Below, one piece after another: positions 1-5,197 of a stretch of 7,330 nucleotides of DNA. Within the stretch, counting starts at the first letter, position 1. The number at the start of each line of letters is the position of its first letter. The notes below the pieces were generated by a model. That model did no database searches and had not been told where the DNA came from. It saw only the letters and a list, made by a program, of their open reading frames with translations. Origin of the DNA: JANRLJ01 sp034437895 (GTDB lineage Bacteria; Chloroflexota; Anaerolineae; Aggregatilineales; Phototrophicaceae); NCBI GenBank assembly GCA_034437895.1, contig DAOTTO010000077.1:1-7330 (forward strand). Reading direction: 5' to 3'. A program made the translations under genes and the position numbers.

Positions 1-14
1 TTAACTTTTATGAT

Positions 15-126
15 GTCCTCATCCCCCGACCCCTTCTCCATTGCATGGAGAAGGGGAGAAAAACGGTTCACAATGGTTCTTTAAGTCCCCTCTCTACGAA
101 GTGGGGAGGGGATTTAGGGATGGGGA
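15..126. repeat. G/C-rich double-hairpin dispersed element
   Basis: Two strong hairpins lie side by side. At 30-56, ccccttctccat pairs with atggagaagggg over a 3-base loop (12 perfect base pairs). At 86-112, tcccctctctac pairs with gtggggagggga over gaa (12 pairs, two of them G-T). The outer flanks, catcccccgacccc on the left and ggatttagggatgggg on the right, are roughly inverse complements, so the whole block looks like one element with imperfect terminal inverted repeats. From memory, elements of this style are scattered through Chloroflexota and cyanobacterial genomes; no copy-number check was possible. No protein is encoded. Being non-autonomous and MITE-like is an inference. Confidence 0.6.
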
Positions 127-214
127 TAGAATGAAAACACTGTCCGAAACTCAGGTTATCTAGGTATTTGTGGATAGAATCTCTCATCAATACACTCTTC
201 CTACTCATCACTCC

Positions 215-352
215 CTAGAAGCCCTGATAAATCCACTGCGGTGCGCTATCGGTTGTCACGATGATGACCGCTAGGACGATCAAGCACAAAGCCAGCGCGA
301 AGGCATTTTCCCGCGTGAAAAGATGCCGCCGTATCCACTGCCACAACATCAT
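215..352 (-). CDS. Small single-span membrane protein (45 aa), coupled to the upstream lipoprotein gene
   Basis: This 45-codon frame starts with ATG ATG directly after the TAA of the lipoprotein gene, in the same frame, and ends at TAG (215-217). An AGGA Shine-Dalgarno sequence lies inside the last lipoprotein codons, 6 bases before the ATG, so translation is probably coupled. The protein starts with a Trp/Arg-rich stretch (MMLWQWIRRHLFTREN), continues with a hydrophobic helix of about 18 residues (residues 17-32, ending AVIIV), and closes with a short polar tail ending PQWIYQGF. The positive-inside rule puts the N-terminus in the cytoplasm. Aromatic residues flank the helix on both sides, as expected of a real membrane span. 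I do not recognise the family and assign no function. It could be a partner or membrane anchor of the lipoprotein. Chance origin is possible but unlikely given the ribosome site and composition. Confidence 0.68.
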   Translation of the reverse strand: MMLWQWIRRHLFTRENAFALALCLIVLAVIIVTTDSAPQWIYQGF

Positions 353-751
353 TTAATTTCCTGCGGGTGCAGACTCGCCGCACCATTTCCATGCGCCGTC
401 TTCCTGTACAAGTTGCGAGGTGCCGAGCGGGAATTCTCTGGTTTCTGTGCCGTAAAGCGCGATGATTTTGCCTTCGCACGTCACAATCGTAAAGTCGCCA
501 TTCTCGCCGTCGGCTTCGCAGGCCATATCCTGGATTTCGGCATCGACTGAGGCGTAAGAAATCGCCTGCATCTCGACATCAGCTTCCATCGCTGAACACA
601 TCACGCCGCGCAGTGCATCGGCATCCCCCGCGATTTTGGCATTCCAGAACGCTTCGACTGCCGCCGCTGGATCGCTTTCTTCGCTGTTTCCCGCGCAGGC
701 CGTTAGTATCAGCAAAAGTGCGCTAAAGCCGACTAAAAGAAATCGGTTCAT
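353..751 (-). CDS. Small secreted lipoprotein, NTF2-like/DUF4878-type
   Basis: The 132-residue product has a classical lipoprotein signal: a short basic start (MNR), a hydrophobic core (residues 4-16) and the lipobox LTAC with Cys19 as the lipidated residue. Residue +2 is Ala. The mature part opens with DPAAAVEAFWNAKIAGD (27-43), the pattern of the first helix in DUF4878/NTF2-like lipoproteins, where a small cone-shaped domain often binds a ligand or a partner. The domain ends with a strand containing DGAWKWC (118-124). Four further cysteines (52, 78, 92, 124) could form two disulphides, which fits an extracytoplasmic location. The ATG has GGAG 6 bases upstream. The gene is followed without a gap by a 45-aa membrane protein. 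The NTF2-like assignment rests on the N-terminal pattern only; the lipoprotein call is firm. The partner or ligand is unknown. Confidence 0.85.
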   Translation of the reverse strand: MNRFLLVGFSALLLILTACAGNSEESDPAAAVEAFWNAKIAGDADALRGVMCSAMEADVEMQAISYASVDAEIQDMACEADGENGDFTIVTCEGKIIALYGTETREFPLGTSQLVQEDGAWKWCGESAPAGN

Positions 752-770
752 GTTCTACTCCACATAGTGT

Positions 771-834
771 TTAACCACAGAGAACACGAAGTACACAGAG
801 GATTAAATTCAATTCTTGGTGTTCTTGGTGGTTA
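771..834. repeat. Palindromic CACAGAG-type dispersed repeat, copy 1
   Basis: The left arm (from 773) is three 9-base units, accacagag, aacacgaag and tacacagag. The right arm (to 833) reads as the inverse complement of related units (accaccaag, aacaccaag). The outermost ten bases pair at 8 of 10 positions (773-782 with 824-833). It fills most of the gap between the DUF1349 and lipoprotein genes and ends about 20 bases before the lipoprotein start. No gene is seen in this gap. Confidence 0.7.
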
Positions 835-889
835 GATTTTTAAAGTTCTTTCGTGATTCTACTTCTGTTTTGTGGTTCCAATTTTGGTG

Positions 890-1495
890 CTATTCGCCGC
901 TGCGGATGTCGCTTAGGATGCCTTCTCGATAGCTGATCTCCGAGAAAACGGCTGTACACTGCTGCCCGGTGGGCGCTTGCGATGAAAAGCCAACTTGCAG
1001 ATTCGCCAATGCGCCGAGCGTAAAATAACGGACGAGCGACCAAAAACTGCCATCCTCTGAATAATGAATAGCAAACGTCTGTCCGTTACGTGCCACGCGC
1101 AGATAGATACTGCTGCCTTCGATGACGACTGAATTACAATCATCGGAAAAGTCGCGTGTGACCACCGAGACAATCATGGGCTTGCCCTGCGGGGAATATT
1201 CAAAGCAGGCTTTTGCCCACACTGTATCGCTCTCATGCAGGCGCAGCACACCCGCATCATAGGTTGATTTAAAATCGACGGTGATTTTAGTGCTCAACAT
1301 AAAATTTTCATCAGGCGGCGTAAACAGGGCAGACGGCGCGCTACTTTTGGTGAAGTTCCCATTGGGATCAATAAACCAGTCAGTGCTTTCGCCAGCGGTG
1401 ATGGTCAAGTTATCGGCTGGCTCGTTTTTCCAATTCAACGGTAGATTTTGCCAGTGAAGTTCGCCGGGAATATTGGGTAAGGTAAATGTCGTCAT
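890..1495 (-). CDS. DUF1349 family protein (concanavalin A-like fold)
   Basis: The 201-residue product matches the DUF1349 family (related to yeast 'regulation of enolase 1', COG3506), a single beta-sandwich domain of about 190-200 residues, so the gene is full length. Diagnostic blocks in order: TDWFIDP (38-44), the YDAG turn (79-82), WAKACFEYSPQG (93-104), VTRDFSDDCNS (112-122), LRVARNGQTFAIHYSEDG (132-149) and LQVGFSSQAPTG (166-177). There is no signal peptide or membrane span, so the protein should be cytoplasmic. The fold suggests carbohydrate or small-ligand binding, but no biochemical role is established for bacterial members. The ATG at 1495 has AGGAG 8 bases upstream, and no other start competes. 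It stands alone between two repeat-bearing gaps, with a 15-base palindrome 41 bases upstream. Confidence 0.9.
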   Translation of the reverse strand: MTTFTLPNIPGELHWQNLPLNWKNEPADNLTITAGESTDWFIDPNGNFTKSSAPSALFTPPDENFMLSTKITVDFKSTYDAGVLRLHESDTVWAKACFEYSPQGKPMIVSVVTRDFSDDCNSVVIEGSSIYLRVARNGQTFAIHYSEDGSFWSLVRYFTLGALANLQVGFSSQAPTGQQCTAVFSEISYREGILSDIRSGE

Positions 1496-1535
1496 CGTAT
1501 GAACTCCTGTTTTAGTGGAAAAAACGGATTGCCTA

Positions 1536-1550
1536 ATTTATCCGATAAAT
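1536..1550. promoter_or_regulatory. 15-base palindrome upstream of the DUF1349 gene
   Basis: ATTTATC-C-GATAAAT is a perfect inverted repeat with a 1-base centre. It lies 41 bases before the DUF1349 start, where a promoter would be expected on the minus strand. No good -35/-10 pair could be placed around it, so an operator role is only a possibility. Confidence 0.25.
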
Positions 1551-1562
1551 ACTTGAAGATTG

Positions 1563-1627
1563 AACCACAGAGATCACGGAGAACACAGAGGGGAATTCAA
1601 TCAAATCTCTGTGCGCTCTGTGGTTAA
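1563..1627. repeat. Palindromic CACAGAG-type dispersed repeat, copy 2
   Basis: The left arm consists of accacagag, atcacggag and aacacagag, again a 9-base period. The right arm ends ctctgtggtt. The terminal ten bases, aaccacagag (1563-1572) and ctctgtggtt (1616-1625), are perfect inverse complements. It is a second copy of the element at 771-834 and sits in the gap between the SGNH and DUF1349 genes. The 1496-1744 gap holds this repeat, the next one and the small palindrome, but no gene. Confidence 0.75.
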
Positions 1628-1670
1628 AAGCATTTAGCGGATGGATCACTGAGCGAATCACGTTCAAAAT

Positions 1671-1710
1671 CCTTTGCGGCACTTTGCGTTCTTCGCGCCT
1701 TTGCGTCAAA
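1671..1710. repeat. Single-arm CGCAAAG-type dispersed repeat
   Basis: On the minus strand the segment carries four copies of a CGCRAAG heptamer, at offsets of about 8, 9 and 11 bases. It matches the left arm of the repeat at 3163-3270 but has no inverse-complement partner nearby, so it looks like half an element. It lies between the palindromic repeat at 1563-1627 and the end of the SGNH gene. Confidence 0.6.
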
Positions 1711-1744
1711 TCTTCTATGTTGGTTGTGACGCTGATTCAGCATC

Positions 1745-2947
1745 TTACTCCATGCCCACAGCGCGGCGGATTTCGTCCAGTGTCACCAAAACAAGTAAAT
1801 TTTGCAGGCTGACACCGTAATAGGCTTCCTGTCCGGCGGTAAAATCAATGCGTCCGCCGCTGACTGTCATGTGAACGCCGTCGCCGCCGATGCCATAATT
1901 GGGCAATGCCCGCGCCGCCGCCCACAGATTAATCAGCGGCACTTGATAGGTATTGGCGACCTCGATCAAAATCAAATTAAAGCGTAGCGCTTGAACGCGC
2001 AAATCTTCATCGGCTTCGTTACTGCTGAAGGTCGTCAAAACTGGGATGATCCCAGCATCAACCGATTCCTGTACGAGTCGTTCCATCTGCTCACGATAGC
2101 GCTCGGAATTCAGGGCGCGGATGTCATTGGGACCGAACATCACAATAGCGATGGCTGGTTGACGGATGCGATATTCACACGTCAACGGTGTTTCGCGTGG
2201 TTCGCATTGGGCGGGGTCTGCCCAAGCGGGATCAAATAGCGAATAGGCATTCAAGCCGACGCGGGCGGCAATACTTTCCGTTTGAATAAATGGAGCGAAA
2301 AAGTTCACTGTCGTTTGCAAAAAATCATAAGCACCCAAATCGACAGGCTGTGTGTTGAGGGGCGTAAGATAATACGTATTGGCGCTGTTGCTGTCGCCAA
2401 TTTTGACAACCGTTGCGATGTTCCCCATCATTTGCCCGCGATTATAAAGCACCTGCATCGCCTCGCTGATGTGCGGGATGATCGGGGCAGCATAAAGCCG
2501 CGCTAAGTTGGGGTCGGAAAGGGCGGTCACATCAGCAGTGGCGACATCCCATGCGGGGACAAGGCTCAGTTGTAATCCACCCGTATTGATGAAGCCCGTC
2601 ATCACCCAGCCCGTGACATCCTCACCATTCTCGCCGCCGCTCTCGGCGAAGATCATCACCCAATTTCCGGCTGGGTTACGCGCCATCACATTGACTGCGG
2701 TTTGTGCCGCCAGCCAGCCCACCGCCGCATACGTATCGCCGGGGCCGGAACGGGCTTCGATGCGTTCCAAAAGGGTGGTTGGGATGGCGACCCGAGGCGA
2801 CTGCACCGTCGCACGCGGAATCCGTGCTTCAGAGGTCGCTTCCGGCGTTGCCTCTTGAGCGCGGGTGGCGGCAATAAAACCCGCTGCCAGCACAATCGGC
2901 AGGGCGATCAAAATTAAAACGCGCAGATAAGGACGGTTAGACATCAT
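1745..2947 (-). CDS. Secreted SH3b-SGNH hydrolase (GDSL-like esterase)
   Basis: The 400-residue product has three parts. First comes a signal peptide (hydrophobic core about residues 8-27) with a Thr/Pro/Glu/Ala linker behind it (ATPEATSEAR). Then a bacterial SH3 domain (about 58-121) shows the typical ARSGPGDTYAAVGW turn and closes on GWVMTGFIN. Last is an SGNH hydrolase domain (about 176-385). Its catalytic blocks are intact: block I GDSN with Ser186, block III GPND with Asn274, and block V DGVH with Asp356 and His359. SGNH enzymes cleave esters; with an SH3b domain, often a cell-wall or glycan binder, an exported glycan or lipid esterase is plausible, but the substrate is unknown. The frame also opens with a GTG at 2953; I prefer ATG 2947 (or 2944) because the signal peptide then begins normally. 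No clear Shine-Dalgarno separates these. A promoter candidate lies at 3006-3033. Confidence 0.88.
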   Translation of the reverse strand: MMSNRPYLRVLILIALPIVLAAGFIAATRAQEATPEATSEARIPRATVQSPRVAIPTTLLERIEARSGPGDTYAAVGWLAAQTAVNVMARNPAGNWVMIFAESGGENGEDVTGWVMTGFINTGGLQLSLVPAWDVATADVTALSDPNLARLYAAPIIPHISEAMQVLYNRGQMMGNIATVVKIGDSNSANTYYLTPLNTQPVDLGAYDFLQTTVNFFAPFIQTESIAARVGLNAYSLFDPAWADPAQCEPRETPLTCEYRIRQPAIAIVMFGPNDIRALNSERYREQMERLVQESVDAGIIPVLTTFSSNEADEDLRVQALRFNLILIEVANTYQVPLINLWAAARALPNYGIGGDGVHMTVSGGRIDFTAGQEAYYGVSLQNLLVLVTLDEIRRAVGME

Positions 2948-3005
2948 AAGCACTTCGGTCTTTTAGACACGTAAGGGTGTAAGGATGTTGAAAGGCGATT
3001 GACCG

Positions 3006-3033
3006 ATTATAGAGCATCACCGTATTTTTTCGA
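3006..3033 (-). promoter_or_regulatory. Candidate promoter of the SH3b-SGNH gene
   Basis: On the minus strand a perfect TATAAT (3006-3011) is preceded, 16 bases upstream, by TCGAAA (3028-3033, 4 of 6 to TTGACA). Transcription would begin near 2999, giving a leader of about 50 bases before ATG 2947. The -35 match is moderate. Confidence 0.5.
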
Positions 3034-3162
3034 GGTTGATACTTTTTCGCATTGATATTAGGGCGCGTAATCTTTTTTGAACCTCCAAATTCCTATGAAA
3101 TATCATCGAAATAACATCACATCCAGCAATGAAAATAAAGTCTTTTTAGAGCAAAGGGTGAA

Positions 3163-3270
3163 GATTAAACGCAAAGGCGCAATGAACGCCAAGAATCGCA
3201 AAGTATTTTCAGAGCAGGAAAATAGATCATCCCTTTCTCTTTGTGATCTTTGTGCCTTTGCGGTTTGATC
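3163..3270. repeat. Long palindromic CGCAAAG-type dispersed repeat
   Basis: The left arm (3163-3203) carries CGCAAAG, CGCAATG, CGCCAAG and CGCAAAG heptamers at 8-10 base spacing. The right arm (3233-3270), read as inverse complement, carries CGCAAAG, CACAAAG and CACAAAG at the same spacing, and both arms begin GATYAAA. The element ends 13 bases past the methyltransferase stop codon. The rest of the 2954-3283 gap holds only the promoter candidate for the SGNH gene and A/T-rich sequence; no gene is supported there. Confidence 0.75.
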
Positions 3271-3283
3271 CGACCCTAATTGC

Positions 3284-4045
3284 CTAACGTTTATGCCCGA
3301 CCAAGAGCGCACCGGGGATGCTGAACGAATAATCCGGCTGCACATCCATCGCCACGCGGATTTCGGCGGGTGCGCCGTCAAACAAGGTCTTGAGCATAGC
3401 AACGGAGGCGGACGGTGTCGCCATCCGTGTCACCCACGCATCAAAATTTAGCGGCAGTTCCCATGTAAAGATGATTTCCGCCGTAAAATGTGTTTCCGCC
3501 AGCATCGCCGACCATTGTTTAGACGTATGATCGCGGACGTGCGAGGGGTCGCGCAGGAGTTCGGTGGTCTGCAAAAACGTATCCAGCGCGGGGGCATCCC
3601 ACGCCACAATGTCGCTTAAGAGGAAACGCCCACCCGGTTTGAGGACACGATGGAATTCACTCAACGCAGCCGTCGGTTGAGGCCAATGATGGGCACTGTA
3701 ACGGGAGACAACTAGATCAAACGAAGACTCTTCAAACGGCAGCGCTTCAACATCACCCTGACGAGTGACGACGTTGGTGATTCCACGCTCTGCCGCCAGC
3801 CGATCCACTTGATCGAGCATGGCAGGCGTGAGGTCATACGCGACGACTTCCGCCGCGTGGGGCGCAAAGGCTAAAGCGGTATGTCCTGCGCCACAGCCGG
3901 CATCAAGGACGCGCTCACTGCCGCGTAACTGGGCTGATTCCACCATGCGCGTCAAGTCTTCACCGCTGGCATGGACGACACTGGTGCTATAATTGGCGGC
4001 GACATTCCCGAACTGCTGCTGAACAGAGGCTTTTACGTCGGTCAT
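3284..4045 (-). CDS. Class I SAM-dependent methyltransferase (UbiE/Methyltransf_11 type)
   Basis: The 253-residue cytoplasmic product is a Rossmann-fold methyltransferase. Motif I, the SAM-binding loop, is VLDAGCGAG (46-54). The acidic residue that holds the SAM ribose is Asp71 in VVAYDLTPAML (67-77). GDVEALPF (97-104) contacts the adenine. FDLVVSRYSAHHW (109-121) is the motif IV region, and LKPGGRFLLSD (135-145) is the post-IV strand. The C-terminus FSIPGALLVGHK is the usual last strand. Sequence style is that of COG2226 enzymes such as YcgJ and UbiE relatives, but there is no menaquinone or ubiquinone context, so the acceptor cannot be named. The frame also allows ATG 4075 (263 aa). I prefer 4045 because related proteins start a few residues before VQQQFGNVAANY. 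Neither start has a strong Shine-Dalgarno. It is transcribed divergently from the HTH cassette. Confidence 0.88.
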   Translation of the reverse strand: MTDVKASVQQQFGNVAANYSTSVVHASGEDLTRMVESAQLRGSERVLDAGCGAGHTALAFAPHAAEVVAYDLTPAMLDQVDRLAAERGITNVVTRQGDVEALPFEESSFDLVVSRYSAHHWPQPTAALSEFHRVLKPGGRFLLSDIVAWDAPALDTFLQTTELLRDPSHVRDHTSKQWSAMLAETHFTAEIIFTWELPLNFDAWVTRMATPSASVAMLKTLFDGAPAEIRVAMDVQPDYSFSIPGALLVGHKR

Positions 4046-4140
4046 AAAAGACGCTTTCGATTGAATAAAGGGCATAATGCGACATTATCTGTGCTGTGGA
4101 CTGGTTTGGTCTAGGATATGTCCTCTTTTGAATTTAACAC

Positions 4141-4169
4141 ACTATAATTATCGTATTTCAAATTGCCAA
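4141..4169 (-). promoter_or_regulatory. Promoter of the methyltransferase gene
   Basis: On the minus strand TTGGCA (4164-4169) and TATAGT (4141-4146) are separated by exactly 17 bases, each one mismatch from the sigma-70 consensus. The expected start near 4134 gives a leader of about 90 bases to ATG 4045. A small inverted repeat, AAATT-GCC-AATTT (4160-4172), overlaps the -35 box and could bind a regulator. Confidence 0.65.
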
Positions 4170-4179
4170 TTTCAGATTA

Positions 4180-4201
4180 GAAATTAGCTATTTCGCTAAT
4201 T
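4180..4201. promoter_or_regulatory. Overlapping inverted repeats between the divergent promoters
   Basis: AATTAGC (4182-4188) and GCTAATT (4195-4201) form a perfect 7-base inverted repeat with a 6-base spacer. GAAAT-N5-ATTTC (4180-4194) overlaps it. The pair lies between the two promoters, where a dimeric regulator could act on both. Part of the symmetry may simply follow from the high A/T content. Confidence 0.4.
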
Positions 4202-4216
4202 AGTGTATTTTTGTAT

Positions 4217-4245
4217 TTGACAAAAAGCGTTTAAAACGCTAGACT
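4217..4245 (+). promoter_or_regulatory. Promoter of the HTH cassette with an operator-like palindrome in the spacer
   Basis: A perfect TTGACA (4217-4222) and TAGACT (4240-4245, 4 of 6) stand exactly 17 bases apart. Inside the spacer and touching the -10 box is the perfect palindrome AGCGTTT-A-AAACGCT (4226-4240). A repressor bound there would block RNA polymerase. The first gene downstream encodes a Cro/C1-type HTH protein, so autoregulation is the simplest explanation. Transcription would start near 4252, only about 11 bases before the first ATG. Confidence 0.7.
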
Positions 4246-4262
4246 GTAGAAAGTAGAGTCCG

Positions 4263-4496
4263 ATGCGAAGGTTGAAGATACGACTCAACGAACTCATTAA
4301 GGAAAAAGAACAAGAGTGGGGGAGGTCGATCAAACAATATGAGATTGCACAGGAGATCAATGTGCCTGCCAGTACATTGTCTCGTTACATGAACGGGTTT
4401 TTAAGTAGGTATGACGGAGAGATTTTAGAGAAATTGATGGATTACTTTGACTGCGAACTTGAAGATATTCTAGTCGTTGAAAAGGAGAACACTTGA
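4263..4496 (+). CDS. Cro/C1-type (XRE/HTH_26) DNA-binding regulator
   Basis: The 77-residue protein is a single compact Cro/C1-type helix-turn-helix domain with no effector or dimerisation domain added. Helix 1 covers about residues 4-16, helix 2 about 24-34 (KQYEIAQEINV), recognition helix 3 about 36-46 (ASTLSRYMNGF) and helix 4 about 51-64. The end YFDCELEDILVVE is the characteristic close of HTH_26-type proteins. The ATG at 4263 is needed to keep helix 1 and lies about 11 bases after the predicted transcription start with only a weak GAG upstream, so the message may be nearly leaderless. The stop codon overlaps the next start by one base (TGATG). It probably controls its own operon through the palindrome at 4226-4240, and possibly the divergent methyltransferase. 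Confidence 0.85.
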   Translation: MRRLKIRLNELIKEKEQEWGRSIKQYEIAQEINVPASTLSRYMNGFLSRYDGEILEKLMDYFDCELEDILVVEKENT

Positions 4497-4882
4497 TGAA
4501 AACATTCCTGAGTGCATTCGGTGGGGCAGTGGTCGGCGGGGCGATGACGTGCGCTGTCGTCTACCAGATGCTCAAAAAAAGCCAAATCCCCGTCACCGTC
4601 GCAGCGCCGAAAAGCCGCGATGTTGAGGCCATCTCACCTAAACTTAAACAGCATATTGATCGCCGCGAAAACGAAAGTTCTGCCGATTATGAACCCTATC
4701 GTACTCCGATGGAAATCGGCAGTGAGTTAAAAGAAATTGTGAAGGAACTTTTAGACGGCGCTCTGACCGAACAAGAGGCCAAACAGATTGCGCTGCGCCT
4801 TAACAGCGAAATCGGTTTATTGGCGCTGCAAGCGGAACGGGCAATTAAAGAACTTCAACCCGCCCCCCATTACGAGGATTAA
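4496..4882 (+). CDS. Single-span membrane protein with a helical cytoplasmic tail, unknown family
   Basis: The 128-residue product starts with a membrane helix (about residues 4-26) that contains a glycine-zipper-like stretch, GGAVVGGA (9-16), suited to helix packing and self-association. Lys27-Lys28 follow the helix. A polar, probably flexible segment (about 30-70) leads into a helical region (about 72-121: EIGSELKEIVKELLDG, then TEQEAKQIALRLNSEI and LLALQAERAIKEL). The lysines directly after the helix favour a cytoplasmic tail. The preferred start is ATG 4496, which overlaps the HTH stop and has AGGAG 8 bases upstream; a TTG at 4493 is the only in-frame alternative. I do not recognise the family. 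Tight coupling to the HTH gene before it and the acidic protein after it (3 bases) suggests the three products work together. Confidence 0.8.
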   Translation: MKTFLSAFGGAVVGGAMTCAVVYQMLKKSQIPVTVAAPKSRDVEAISPKLKQHIDRRENESSADYEPYRTPMEIGSELKEIVKELLDGALTEQEAKQIALRLNSEIGLLALQAERAIKELQPAPHYED

Positions 4883-4885
4883 ATC

Positions 4886-5122
4886 ATGACCGAGGCCGAA
4901 CATATCATGTTTGCGCTGGAAAAGGCGCTAGAGTTAATCGACAACCGCGACGCACGGCGCATTATCCGCGACCAAATCCATAAATTGAACGGGCTAGATT
5001 TGACCATCATTGATCTTCATGATGAGCTTGAGGAACTCCGACAAAAATACATTTATTTTGATGATTTCCTGCATCTGATTCCCGGCATGGCGGATGATGA
5101 CGCTGACGAAGACGACCAATAA
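4886..5122 (+). CDS. Small acidic helical protein, unknown family
   Basis: The 78-residue product is almost entirely helical: helices at about residues 3-19 and 22-34, and a longer one at 40-64 with DLHDELEELRQKY, which looks coiled-coil-like. It ends in a strongly acidic tail (DDDADEDDQ, 70-78). There is no signal peptide or membrane span. The ATG has GAGG 8 bases upstream and follows the previous stop by 3 bases, so it is translationally linked. The acidic tail could act as a DNA mimic or bind a basic partner, such as the HTH regulator or the membrane protein's tail, but that is a guess. I recognise no family. Confidence 0.78.
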   Translation: MTEAEHIMFALEKALELIDNRDARRIIRDQIHKLNGLDLTIIDLHDELEELRQKYIYFDDFLHLIPGMADDDADEDDQ

Positions 5123-5197
5123 ACGGGCCATATTGAAAGGTAGACCCAAAAGAAATTGGAAAAAGGCGATGGCACACCATGTCCCTGCTATGGAGAA

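Noticed and set aside
124..180. GGATAGAAT direct repeat at 124-132 and 172-180
   Set aside because: A 9-base repeat at one boundary of the hairpin element; no matching copy on the left side, so it is not a target duplication, and chance is likely.
68..208. 46-residue minus-strand frame behind the small membrane protein gene
   Set aside because: Its ATG has a possible ribosome site, but more than a third of the frame is the G/C-rich repeat at 15-126 and the residues show no protein-like pattern.
773..800. Short tandem 9-base units resembling a CRISPR or tandem repeat array
   Set aside because: Units are contiguous with no spacers and are arranged as inverted arms, so this is a palindromic dispersed repeat.
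1731..1741. GCTGA-T-TCAGC palindrome just past the SGNH stop codon
   Set aside because: The stem is only 5 base pairs and no U-run follows on the minus strand, so a terminator is not supported.
3077..3268. 63-residue plus-strand frame
   Set aside because: It runs through the palindromic repeat at 3163-3270; its end (LCDLCAFAV) is the translation of the repeat arm, and no ribosome site is seen.
4143..4148. TATAAT on the plus strand
   Set aside because: No -35 box at a fitting distance; the same bases are better explained as part of the minus-strand promoter region.
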